Shown: positions 1 to 10,825 of the stretch, in pieces
Position numbering within the stretch: the stretch's first letter is position 1
Layout of the letters: each line of letters begins with the position of its first letter
Assembly (NCBI GenBank): GCA_963555705.1
Contig: OY743187.1
Coordinates: forward strand, 9,066,133 to 9,130,132
Length of the DNA: 64,000 bases
Direction: 5' to 3'
Origin: Ligustrum vulgare
Lineage: Eukaryota > Streptophyta > Magnoliopsida > Lamiales > Oleaceae
The notes under the pieces: model-generated
Database searches by the model: none
The model's input: only the letters and a program-made list of their open reading frames with translations
Told to the model about the DNA's origin: nothing
Made by a program: the position numbers and the translations under genes

Positions 1-884
1 GAAAATAGGACCTTTGCCTCTCCATAGAACGAGCGACAACAGAGATTTTAATTGAAATTCTTGGAGATTCAAGCATCGCAGAGGGGCGTAAATTGAAGAT
101 ACTTGAAGAATTGATAATTGGTGCAATCTTTCCATTCTTCGTTGTTATTTTCAATGAACGTCATTATATTTTGTTTTTGCTATTTAAATATGATGTGTAG
201 CTAAATTTGATGTTGGGATGAACGATGTAGCCTAGTCATATTATTTTAATTTCATATTCCTTGTTTTAACGCTTTAATGCATGTGTTGATTTATTATTGC
301 GTTTAATGCGTGAATGAACTGGCCACTTATTCATGATTTTATGTGTTATTTCCATAATCCGAGAGGTGAGTTAATAACATAGATCTAGGTAATAAATCCG
401 GTAATTGAACGAGAGATAGAGATATACTCTTGTAATTATTGCGGTCATGTGTGAATTCTTGAATGTAATGCATTTAGATAAGGAATATTCAGACCCGCTG
501 TAGAGATACATGGTTGACTTATTTAGGTAGAGTTGATTTAAACTCGAGAGGGGAATTTCAATTTAAATTAGTGAATTCGACCGAATGCATATTTAGAAAA
601 TAAAACTGGAATTGGAGTTAATTTAATTGGTTAGGTGAAATCGTAAATTCCAACTACTTTATAATCATCTTTTAAAACAAAACAATTTCACAATTTAATT
701 ATTTAATTCATCTTCTTAGTTTTAATTTAAAACCTCAAATTCATTTGTTCGTTCAAATAAAGTGTAGAACTAAAATATTTCGGTAATTCATGGGACGATA
801 ATCCGAACTCCTAGGTCCACTTTATTACTTCTCACGACCCGTGTACTTGCGGGGGTATTTCGCATCGCGAGATATCAGTGAACA
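1..884 (+). repeat. 5' LTR (R-U5 portion only)
   Basis: Matches 6992-7887 of the 3' LTR nearly base for base. The U3 part with the promoter lies outside the window. The LTR ends in AACA at 881-884, just before a six-base spacer and the primer binding site. It lacks 12 bp found in the 3' copy, near 790. Confidence 0.92.
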
Positions 885-890
885 AGTTTT

Positions 891-908
891 TGGCGCCGTT
901 GCCGGGGA
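891..908 (+). promoter_or_regulatory. Primer binding site (tRNA-Asp type) and gag leader
   Basis: TGGCGCCGTTGCCGGGGA is complementary to the 3' end of plant tRNA-Asp, including the CCA tail, as used by Athila-type and many other plant gypsy elements. It starts seven bases after the LTR end. The stretch 909-1142 between it and gag is an untranslated AT-rich leader. Confidence 0.9.
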
Positions 909-1142
909 CTGTTTTTATATTAATATCGATACCCATTAGTTCTTATTTTAATTTGAACTTTATTTTGCTTATTTTTATTTTTATATTATTTTTCAGTTTT
1001 TGCTTTTAATTTTTGTTTTCTTTAATTTATGTTAAGAAGGACTAAGTCATTTGATTTGCTTCCTTTTGATACATAAATTGAACGCACTTTTCGACAGAGG
1101 CGTAGACAACAGTTGGAAGCGAATTAACAAACAGACTTAGCC

Positions 1143-2645
1143 ATGGCAGATGACAGAATTCAAGATAATCAGGGACATCAACAAAATCTGCCAACAGCTA
1201 TAAATGGACAGCAACAAAATCATGGAATGCGCGTTTTGCGAGACTACATGATCCCTCCTGTGGGGAACATTGGAATATGCATAGTACCTCCTGCAATCCA
1301 AGCTAACAATTTTGAGATCAAAACCTCTTTGATCTCACTGATCCAAAACTCATGTGTTTTCCATGGATTGCCGACTGAAGATCCTCATGCACATCTTCGA
1401 TCCTTTTTGGAATTGTGTGAAATGCAGCGCATGAATGGAGTTTCAGATGATGCTGTGAAATTGAAGTTATTTTCATTCTCTTTGGCGGACAAAGCTAAAG
1501 CTTGGTTCTACACTTTGCCCCTACATACAATCACCACTTTTGAAATCATGAGTCAGAAATTTGTAGATAAATTTTTCCCACCTGGCCGCATGTCAAAGCT
1601 AAGGCGTGAGATTTTATCATTCAGTCAACAGCCTGGGGAATCAATTTTTGAGGCTTGGGAAAGGTTCAACGAGCTCATCAGACAGTGTCCTACGCATGGA
1701 ATCGCTGATTGGATACTAGTTCAAACATTCTACAATGGGCTGACAAATGAAAACAAGAAGTACGCCGACTCAGCAACTGGAGGATCAGTAATGGATATGA
1801 CATATGAAGAAGCTTCTGAGATTTTTGAGAAGATGGCTGCGAACAGTTACCAGTGGTACTCAGATAGATCTACACCAAAGTCTGGAGGAATTGTTACAGT
1901 TAATGAGATTACAACATTTAATGCTAAGCTGGATGCTTTAACAAGGAAAATAGATAGTATGGGTGTGCAGCCAGTGAATTCAGTTCATACAACTTTGTGT
2001 GATTTTTGTTTCGGAAATCACGCGATAAATTTCTGCCCACTTCAACAAAATCAATCAAATCCAGAACAAGTCAATTTTGTGGGCAAGAGGCAACATGGTG
2101 GTCCTTATTCACAAACCTACAACCCAGAATGGAAGAACCACCCCAACTTCTCCTGGTCTAATAATCAAAATGTTCAGCATCCGCCTGGATTTCGGCAACA
2201 GCAACAGCAACAATCTCAGAAAAACATATCTAAGAACATAGAAGTGTTAATTCAGCTGGTCAAGAGTCAGAATGGTGAAATTATGAATCAAGCAGCTGAG
2301 ATTAAGAATTTGAAGAGACAAATGGGAGAGCTGGCAGCAAGCAGTTCAACAAGACAGCCTGGACAGTTACCAAGCAACACCGAAATGAACCCTCGTGAGC
2401 AGGTTAATGCAATAACAACGAGGAGCGAGGTTCAGCTATCTGAAGTGACTGTAGAGGATTATGAAAAGCAGAAGAACCAGAAGAAAAATGTGGTAGAAGA
2501 TCAGAAAAGTGGAAAGGAGCAGGGATCAACTTCAGAAACTCAAGAAAAAGTGGAAGAAGAAGTTCGAGTTAGACCTCAAGTCAAGACATATGTACCTCCA
2601 TTTCCTTATCCACAACGATTGATAAAGCATAAGTTGGAGCAGTAG
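1143..2645 (+). CDS. gag: Retrotransposon Gag polyprotein (capsid and zinc-knuckle-like)
   Basis: This 500-residue open frame starts at an ATG in the context CCATGGC. Residues about 74-235 form a plant retrotransposon Gag (capsid) domain, with the typical AKAWF segment at 118-122 and a KFFPP block at 143-147. A zinc-knuckle-like C-X2-C-X3-H-X4-C motif lies at 286-298, then a Gln/Asn-rich stretch and a charged, coiled-coil-like C-terminus. Gag would package element RNA into cytoplasmic particles. The frame ends at TAG (2643-2645), but the same frame reads on as protease-linker sequence from 2646. The stop is therefore either a suppressible gag/pro boundary or a mutation. Length and domain order suit the Athila/Tat side of Ty3/gypsy. 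The frame looks intact. Confidence 0.9.
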   Translation: MADDRIQDNQGHQQNLPTAINGQQQNHGMRVLRDYMIPPVGNIGICIVPPAIQANNFEIKTSLISLIQNSCVFHGLPTEDPHAHLRSFLELCEMQRMNGVSDDAVKLKLFSFSLADKAKAWFYTLPLHTITTFEIMSQKFVDKFFPPGRMSKLRREILSFSQQPGESIFEAWERFNELIRQCPTHGIADWILVQTFYNGLTNENKKYADSATGGSVMDMTYEEASEIFEKMAANSYQWYSDRSTPKSGGIVTVNEITTFNAKLDALTRKIDSMGVQPVNSVHTTLCDFCFGNHAINFCPLQQNQSNPEQVNFVGKRQHGGPYSQTYNPEWKNHPNFSWSNNQNVQHPPGFRQQQQQQSQKNISKNIEVLIQLVKSQNGEIMNQAAEIKNLKRQMGELAASSSTRQPGQLPSNTEMNPREQVNAITTRSEVQLSEVTVEDYEKQKNQKKNVVEDQKSGKEQGSTSETQEKVEEEVRVRPQVKTYVPPFPYPQRLIKHKLEQ

Positions 2646-3525
2646 TTTGGAAAATTTTTGGAAATATTCAAGAAACTACACATAAATATCCCATTTGCAG
2701 AAGCTCTAGCTCAAATGCCCCTCTACTTAAAGTTTATGAAGGAGATGCTGTCAAACAAAAGAAAGTTGGTTGATTTTGAGACAGTAGCACTGAGTGAGGA
2801 GTGCGCGCCATACTTCAAAAGAAATTACCACAAAAATTGACTAATCCAGGAAGTTTCTCTATCCCTTGCACTATTGGTAATTTCACTTTTGACAATGTAT
2901 TGTGTGACTTAGGGGCTAGTGTTAATCTAATGCCTTTGTCCGTATACAGGAAACTAGGTTTGGGGGAGCCTAAACCAACAAATATCACACTAAAGCTTGC
3001 GAACATGTCTATACAGTATCCATATGGGATAGTGGAGAACGTGATTGTGAAGGTGAACAAGTTCTTCTTTCCAGTTGACTTTGTGATCCTTGATATGGAA
3101 GAGGACTCTCAGATGCCCCTGATATTTGGAAGACCATTTCTTGCTACAGGACGAGCTCTCATAGACATCGAAAAAGGGGAAATCATTTTTAGGGTCGAGA
3201 AGGAGCAAGTCACTTTCAGCATCAAGCCAAGAGAAGATCTTGATAATCTAAAAGAAAGTTGTTTCAAGTAGAGGGAGTGGTCCAGAAACCAGAAGAAAAA
3301 ACCAAGGAGGGTATTAATATTGAGGAGGAGCTAAGCACAAAACATGAATTCATAAAGGCTAAAGATGGATGGAGGGACAAGAAGGAAGAAAAGCCTAACA
3401 TCCCTCAACAATTGGCTAAAAGTGAGGCTTTGGGATTCAAGAGAGTGAGAAAACGAGTTGAGAAGTGCAAGGCTGGAAATTGCAAGATGTGCAAGGCTCT
3501 GAGATCATCTTTCAAGCCTCCATGA
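2646..3525 (+). pseudogene. pro: Broken retrotransposon aspartic protease region
   Basis: After the gag stop the same frame continues to 2840 with the linker normally found before the protease in Athila-like polyproteins (HINIPFAEAL is recognisable). The reading then has to shift frame near 2800-2815. The next frame, to 3271, carries the protease core: the catalytic DLGASVNLMP motif (Asp-Leu-Gly in place of the usual Asp-Ser/Thr-Gly, as in this clade) and, near its end, the flap/dimer segment PLIFGRPFL. A third frame, 3259-3525, encodes a charged tail ending in a Cys-rich CKAGNCKMCK motif. One gag stop and at least one frame break mean no single protein can be made as written. Reverse transcriptase, expected next, is absent. 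Confidence 0.8.
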
Positions 3526-5788
3526 TTTGGAAGTACAAAAAGTCAGGCTCGGGACTCTAAACGGAGCGCTTGTTGGGAGGCAACTCAATTTTTCTTCCCT
3601 TTTACTTATTACGCTTTCATTATTTATTTTAGTATTGAAATTTTAGATATATGCATGGTAGGAATGGTGTTTGAGTGTTTTGCATGTTTCATGTTAAGAG
3701 CACTTGTGCATAATATTCTATTATTGCATATTTATGTATGTTTTTGATTTTGCATGTTTACATTAGGGTAGGTTTTTATCGTCATTCCAAACTCACACAC
3801 ACTAGTTTGAATCATGAAGTTAATGTTTGGAAAATCATTGCATTAATCATGAAGTGATTAGGGGGATAAAAAATGATTTTGAAAAAAAAAAAAAAATCTG
3901 TCGTGAACCACGCGATCACGTGCCAACAGGGTCTAGTGATCGTGAGGTTGCATTGAAAAATAACAGGTTTTAAAACCTTGACCCACGCGATCGCTGGCAC
4001 TCCAGCCAGGCGATCGCGTGGCTATACTGGACCAAATTCGGCAGTTTAAGTGTTGTTCCTCATGTTTTCAATTTCAAACATTATAAACCCGTTTTCTCTC
4101 CCCCAATCACCTCATATTTGATCTTACATCTTGTGTGCATGTCATCAACACTTTGTTGCATCAATATCATTGCGTACATGACTTCAAAATCCAATCAAAG
4201 GTACGTAATTCTTCACTTAAATCAATTTTTACTCAAAAGTTTGAAATTTTCTTTGAGATCTTGGATTTTGAAATTTTGAATGGTGAAGATTGGGCTTAGG
4301 TTAGATGTTGGAGAAGGTGATTTGTGGTTGAGTAGACAAAATTTTTGGTTCATTCATGCCTCCAAACCTATGCATACCCTTTGATTTTTGCAATGCACAC
4401 CATGCATTTGATGAAATGCCACAAAGACATTCTAGTGCTCATTTGAGACATACTTCCGAGCATTTATCTTCATGATATGTTTCGCATTGATTATATGTGT
4501 GTAGTTCATGAATTAGTTCACTTCATTTCACAGAACTCATGAAAACAAATTTAGCACCATGGCAGCCTCAATGCAAGGCCACTGCAGGCCATTGCACTTG
4601 AAAATCCACTCACGTCACCAACTTTGCCATAGTTTTACATGACCCTATTGAGCTCCAAAGACCTGAATTTTTAGTAGACCATGCTGTGAACTTTAACATA
4701 TCAAAATATGGCTCGAAAAAATTTGTGTTTTTCTAGGCTATATCAGGGCTTAAATATGTGTGGTCTACCATTGTTGAAAATTAAAAATTTTGCTTTAACC
4801 TTAGTTTGGGGGTGTGGCACTGAACTTCCATTTTTCTTATTGATGTTTATGACTTCTAATGTTACTTATCTCTTATTTGCAAGATAAACATCAATCAGGA
4901 CACCTCAAACCAAATAGGGAAAAACAAGAAAATGGTCGATTCATCCAAGACAGTGTAACAGGAAGCTTCAAAGAAATACATCCTCTAAACTTGGGAAGTT
5001 CTCGTTCTCTTTTCTTTGTCTTGTTTTCTTTTGTTGAATCTTTTTGACAAACATTGAGGACAATGTTCATTTTAAGTTTGGGGGTGAAAATTCATTGCAT
5101 TCTTCATTCATTGTATATTCATTCGATTCTTTAGGGGCTAAAAAAAAAAAAAAATTGAAAATGTGTTAATATATTTATTGCCTAGGATATAGTATGAATC
5201 AATTTGTGCTTAGGTTTGAAAATTGGACAACATGAAAATATGAACTTATTTTTGAACTAGTTATGTTTTGCTAGATTCATACTTATTGCGCACATAGCCA
5301 GTGTTGGATAATTGCTTGTGTGAGAGATTTTGTTTAATACATGTGGGGCAGAGTTTATGCAATTTGAACTTAGGAATGACTCAAAAATTCCTGAACTTAG
5401 ATCATTAGACATCCCACCCTTAAATTAGAACCAATCATGCTAAAAGGCAAGTTTGGGGGTAAAATGGTTGGAATTTGTGTGTATTGACGGGTTGGAGGTC
5501 TGTGGTTCTTGGTTTTGCACTTTAGTAATTACAGTTTGGTCAACTGGTATAAACCATTTCCAGCAAAAAAAACAGAAAAATGCTGAAGGTCTTATTCTGC
5601 TCTTCAAATGCCTTTTTGACTCGAGTAAGTAAGTCCGAGGGGTCTTTTAAACCTGGTGCTCTAAAGCCAACTGGTTTGGGAGTTGCCGATTTGAAAGCCC
5701 GCTTTAGGGGTCATATAGAAAGTCAGTATGAAAAGTTCTGCACAAAGATGGTAAAAGATAGGGACAATTAAAAGAAAAGTCATCCATT

Positions 5789-5825
<37 letters not shown>

Positions 5826-6356
5826 ATGGTATAAGCTTTGCTGACTGAGCTGTGATGGTTGAGGTTGTAGAATTGGGGTCTACTTTCTTTGGATTTGTTA
5901 TGCACGCATATCTCTGATTCTGACTACCTTGTGTGGAAAAAGCAAAGAATATTTTTAGAACCCACATAGATAAAAATCCGGGATGTGAGAGAAAAGTAGA
6001 AAGTGGTGATTATCCTTGAGCGTTGGAAGGAATTTTATTAGAAATCATAGATTGACCACATGGGATTCAGGCTGGATTATGCATAATAAGCCACACAGTG
6101 TTGAGTATATCTTTTGCATAAGTATGCGTTTGACACTGGCTATTCACACACACATTTAAAAATCTGGCAGGATATAACTAGAAATTATTTTGCATTGTTG
6201 TTCATGAATTTTGCTTAAAGCTTAAATTGGTTTGGACTATGGAGGTATATGGTAAACATGTTAACACAACAAAAATAATTTCTCTTTTATTTCTTTGATT
6301 TTTGTAGTTTATTTTCCATTGTTCGAAGACGAACAATAATTCTAATTTGGGGTATT
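3526..6356 (+). other. Non-coding 3' internal region of the LTR element
   Basis: About 2.8 kb without a credible gene. It opens at 3545-3585 with a GCGCTTGTTGGGAGGCAACT block that in related gypsy elements lies downstream of pol, so the pol domains appear cleanly missing. It holds GCGATCGC-type palindromes (3905-4022), three copies of an AGTTTGGGGGT motif near 4803, 5077 and 5450, the CATTGAGGACAATG motif near 5055, an (AT)n run at 5792-5818, and a purine-rich stretch just before the 3' LTR (6345-6356) that may serve as polypurine tract. Confidence 0.7.
3905..4022. repeat. Cluster of GATCGC-containing palindromic motifs (internal copy)
   Basis: Four related motifs of the form CACGYGATCGC or its complement lie within about 120 bp. 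Two contain the perfect palindrome GCGATCGC (3986 and 4011 areas). The same motifs recur in U3 of the 3' LTR at about 6775-6886. Function unknown. Confidence 0.6.
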
Positions 6357-7887
6357 TGATAAGTGTATTTTATACACTTATTTGTACGTCTAAATTAGAA
6401 TAAATTATTGTCGTTTTAGAATATATGCTCCTTAATTTGTGTTTATTTGTTTACTTTTCAGAAAATGTCCCAATCGAAGAAGAATGAAGCAATTAATGAA
6501 AAAAGACACAATTGGATGTTAATTAGAGCTAAACTGGACAAGTGAGGAGTTTGTAACGTCAACAGGGAAGGTTCATGGTGCTCAAGTGAACAAATCAGAG
6601 GTTGAAGGACCCCAAGTGAAGGAATTGAGAGCTTAAATGGCAAATCGAGAAGAAGATAAAGTTTGGGGACTAAATTGCAACAATTGGAAGTTGAAGATTG
6701 AAGGTGCAATTAAAAGTCAATGACCAACTTGCACAGCCGGAAAAAGATGGAAAATTGCATTGCAACGTCCTTCCTCATGATCGCGGGATTTCTACCACGT
6801 GATCGCGAGGTGCCTCGAATTTTTCAACAGAGAGTTTTACCTATGCCTACGCGATCGCGAGGTTTTATACCACGTGATCGCTTGGTTTTCCGGCTGGGCC
6901 AAATATGGGCTTTTTCTCGCGATTTTCAACAGCATTCTCGCTTTTTGACCTAGGTTTTCTCCAAAACCTATAAATACAACTCATTAGGCACGAAAATAGG
7001 ACCTTTGCCTCTCCATAGAACGAGCGACAACAGAGATTTTAATTAAAATTCTTGGAGATTCAAGCATCGCAGAGGGGCGTGAATTGAAGATACTTGAAGA
7101 ATTGATAATTGGTGCAATCTTTCCATTCTTCGTTGTTATTTTCAATGAATGTCATTATATTTTGTTTTTGCTATTTAAATATAATGTGTAGCTAAATTTG
7201 ATGTTGGGATGAACGATGTAGCCTAGTCATATAATTTTAATTCCATATTCCTTGTTTTAACGCTTTAATGCATGTGTTGATTTATTATTGCGTTTAATGC
7301 GTGAATGAACTGGCCACTTATTCATGATTTTATGTGTTATTTTCATAATCCGAGAGGTGAGTTAATAACATAGATCTAGGTAATAAATTCGGTAATTGAA
7401 CGAGAGATAGAGATATACTCTTGTAATTATTGCGGTCATGTGTGAATTCTTGAATGTAATGCATCTAGATAAGGAATATTCAGACCCGCTGTAGAGATAC
7501 ATGGTTGACTTATTTAGGTAGAGTTGATTTAAACTCGAGAGGGGAATTTCAATTTAAATTAGTGAATTCGACCGAATGCATATTTAGGAAATAAAACTGG
7601 AATTGGAGTTAATTTAATTGGTTAGGTGAAATCGTAAATTCCAACTACTCTACAATCATCTTTTAAAACAAAACAATTTCACAATTTAATTATTTAATTC
7701 ATCTTCTTAGTTTAAATTTAAAACCTCAAATTCATTTGTTCGTTCAAATAAAGTGTAGAACTAAAATATTTCGGTAATTAATAGCAGTCCTCGTGGGACG
7801 ATAATCCGGACTCTTAGGTTCACTTTATTACTTCTCACGACCCGTGCACTTGCGGGGGTATTTCGCATCGCGAGATATCAGTGAACA
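6357..7887 (+). repeat. 3' LTR of the young gypsy-like element
   Basis: Starts TGATAAGTGTATTTTATACA and ends GTGAACA, 1531 bp. The U3 part (6357 to about 6990) holds the GATCGC motif cluster and a TATA box, CTATAAATA, at 6968-6976. Transcription would start near 7000, which matches the point where the 5' copy enters the window. The five bases after the LTR (GCTTT, 7888-7892) are the expected right target duplication; the left one is outside the window. Confidence 0.92.
6775..6886. repeat. GATCGC motif cluster in LTR U3
   Basis: Four copies of a motif like ACGYGATCGCGAGG lie 100-220 bp upstream of the LTR TATA box, in the place where promoter elements sit. The matching cluster at 3905-4022 makes the motif a repeated feature of this family. 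Confidence 0.55.
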
Positions 7888-10005
7888 GCTTTATTGATTA
7901 AAATTCCTAATACTGGAGTGTGGGATTGGAGATGAATTATTCTTGGTCTGTCGTACATACTTGTCAAATCCTAACTGCCTTGTGTGAAAAAAATGCAATT
8001 TATACATGTTTAGAAACCACATCAATAGGAAAGACCTTGGGATATGAGAGAAAAGCATTAAGGTATGATCATCCATGAGAGTGTAAGGAAAATAAAAAGA
8101 AAATCATTGTTGACTACATGACATGAGATTCGGGCTTATTTCTGCATGACTAGTCACACAGTGTCAAGTATATTTTTACATGAGTTTGCATTCGATTTTT
8201 GGCTATTCACACACACACGATGAAGTTGAGCATTGGATGAATGAAAATAATTTTTGTTGTTCATTTTTCTTTTCTAAAGTGAATCGTCATTTTGGATTAT
8301 TGAAGTGCATGGTAATTAAATTGACAAAAACAAAAATAATTTTTGTTTGCATTTTTATTTTTATAGTTTTGTTTTATTTTTTTGTTCGAAGATGAACAAA
8401 TATTCTAGTTTGAGGAGGTTTGATAAGTGTATTTTATACACTTATTTATCTATCGAAATTAAGATATTATAATATTTTTCTTGAATAAATTCTACGTAAT
8501 TGTTATTATTTACTATTATTTCAGGTTTTATCCCAAAATCAAGAAAAGTGAGGAATTGAAGCAATTAAGCAAATACATAATAATTGGATGAAAAGTGGAG
8601 TTAATTGAAGAAGTTTTGAAACTCAAGGACTTAATTGCACAATTGAAGACTCAATGACCAACTTAGTTTATTTAAAAGAATTGAGAGATTTACATGATAA
8701 TTTATTTTATTTGGGTTTAGGGTTGGATTGTGTATATATTTTATATATACATATTTGCTAAAAAAAAGGGGGGGACGTAGCTTTTGAGGAAAAACAGAAA
8801 GGAAGAAAAAAACGTGAGGTTAGCCGAGAGACACAGTAGCCGAGTGGAAGGAGAGATATATACAATAGTGGAGTGCTGATTGTTGGAATTAGAAGGTAGA
8901 ATTCAATTAACCAGAAGGAGGACTCGGCTAATATAAAAAAATGGGTAGATTGTGTGGTTGGCAGCCAATTGGTGTTGCTTTATGGTGGAATCCATTGGCT
9001 GTGCACACAAATTGAGAGGTTGGCAGGGAATTCTTGTGGTGGAATCAATGTGTGTTGGCAGCTTGGTATTATTTGTCAACAGGTTTGGAGGAATAAAAGG
9101 CAGCAAGTTTGGAGTGGAAAAAGAAGAAAGGCACACGGTTGATTTATTTTGGTGGTGCAAAATGATGATAATTCTTCAACTCTTCAAAATTCGAGTTTTG
9201 TTTATATTATTTATTGCTTTTTATTTCAAGAATATGAGTAGCTAAATTTTATAATCGGGATTGACGATATAGATTTAATGTTTTAGTTTGATTTTAATTC
9301 TCAAGTTGGTACGTTATTTTCATGTATTGATTTTATTATTGAGTTAAATGCTTGAATTATTTGATCATCAATTCATGAGTGAATGATTGTTTTCATAATT
9401 CAAGAGGTGAGTTAACAATTAGATCACGTAATAAAATCCGGCAATTTCAACAAAAAGATAGAGATATGAATTTGTGATTGCATGTGATCAATTATAAATT
9501 CTTAGAAAATTTAATGCATTTAGCTAAGGAGAATTCTGACCCGCTGTAGAGATACATGGTTGACTTAGTTAAATATGTCTAATTTGAACTCGAGAGAGGT
9601 AAATTAAATATATGCTTGAATTCGACCAAATACAATTTTAGAAAACAACTTGAGACGAGAAATTATGTTAGAATATTATTTCAAAATCGTTAGTCCCGAT
9701 ATTTATTCAATTGCTAGAAATACCACCATTTTGTTTCTTGTTTTAATTAATTGTTTTTAATTTAATTTTCTATTTTTGTTTTAATTGCATTGTTTATTTC
9801 ATTGATTCTCAATTTTATTGTCGTTTTTGGATTGTTTGGTATTTTATTTTCTTAATTAGTTTTTGTTTTAGTTTAGGAATTCTATTGAATCAAAGTAAAT
9901 CGATAACAAATAAATAGTCTTCGTGGGATCGACAACCCGGACTCAAAAATCCATTTTTACTACTTGTTAGCGATATCGTACACTTGCGATAATTTCACAC
10001 CAACA
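7888..10005 (+). mobile_element. Older related gypsy element: 3' internal tail plus 3' LTR
   Basis: Bases 7893-8420 are clearly but imperfectly similar to 5830-6356 of the young element, the stretch just before its 3' LTR. They end in a purine-rich tract and an LTR that starts TGATAAGTGTATTTTATACA at 8421 and ends CACACCAACA at 10005 (1585 bp). The LTR shares the outer ends and several inner blocks of the young LTR but is much diverged, so it is a different subfamily. The young element has inserted into this one; the rest of the older element should lie left of the window. No coding sequence remains. Confidence 0.8.
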
Positions 10006-10825
10006 TTTGACTTCAACCATTTCGTCCACACCTTTCTTGCTCTATAAATAGGACCATTTGAGTGTCATATTCCTCACAATTTTGATATGCAAAACATATA
10101 TCATCATCTCTTCTTTCCAAAATCAAAATCATTGCATTTGTTTTAATTTTCTTTCTTTTTCATCTTTGGAGTACATATACCAAATTTTGGTTTGTTGTAC
10201 TTGTGTTTTGAAGTGTTACAAATACAAGTGAAGTCGTTGTATTTTGGGAGTCGATTACCGGAATCCGTAGGCACCATTACGGAGCAAATTCGACTTAAGG
10301 ATAAAGAGTCCAACTGTTACCTCGACTTTGTCCCTATTTTCTTTTCTTTCTTGTTTGTATTTTCTTGATCGTTACTCTGTCCAATTTTCTACACATATTT
10401 ACAAATTATTATACTACTTATTTCGACGTCTTTATTTACAAATCTCCCAAGAAGGACTTCTACCTGAATTCTGTATTTTATTTTATTTTCTGGTAATCGA
10501 CATACATCCTTGCAAGCCGATCTTGTTCTTTCCGTCTCATCTGCATGTACTGTAATCATGACTCCCAACCCCAGAAAGGTGTTACATATTCATACAAGTA
10601 GAGAAAAGTTGATGTGGTGTGGTGAACTTAAAAGATTTCCATAACCACATTAAGTGCTAAAAACTGAAAATTATTTGAGCTTTTTATTTTAGATTTGTTT
10701 GTTAACAATATCTTGCCACATTTAAAATAAATTAGACCTTCCGAAATTATGCATGAATATTCCAGCAGAAGAAATGAAATAATATGATCAGATAAGATGC
10801 TCAATGATTTGCTTTTAAAGCCTAA
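10006..10825. other. Probable old LTR fragment and unassigned sequence
   Basis: Begins with CTCTATAAATAGGACC (TATA box near 10031) followed by a pyrimidine-rich leader, the usual look of a U3-R junction in a plant LTR. No matching second copy is in the window, so this is only a suggestion. From about 10560 to 10825 I recognise nothing. Confidence 0.35.

Larger units (their letters stand above)
1..7887 (+). mobile_element. Non-autonomous Ty3/gypsy (Athila-like) LTR retrotransposon, 5' end cut by the window
   Basis: Bases 1-884 repeat at 6992-7887, so the stretch between is the body of one LTR element. Seen in order: R-U5 part of the 5' LTR, tRNA-Asp-type primer binding site, gag, a broken aspartic protease, about 2.8 kb of non-coding DNA, and a full 3' LTR. 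No reverse transcriptase, RNase H or integrase motif occurs between protease and 3' LTR, so the element could move only with proteins from a relative. By eye the two LTR copies differ at about 17 sites plus one 12-bp indel over 884 bp (about 98% identity), which indicates a fairly recent insertion. It sits inside an older related element (7888-10005). Confidence 0.9.

Noticed and set aside
891..908. Partial tRNA-Asp gene
   Set aside because: Only the last 18 bases match and lie directly after an LTR, so this is a primer binding site, not a tRNA gene.
9000..9245. Overlapping open frames around 8952-9245
   Set aside because: They lie entirely within the older 3' LTR and have no domain.
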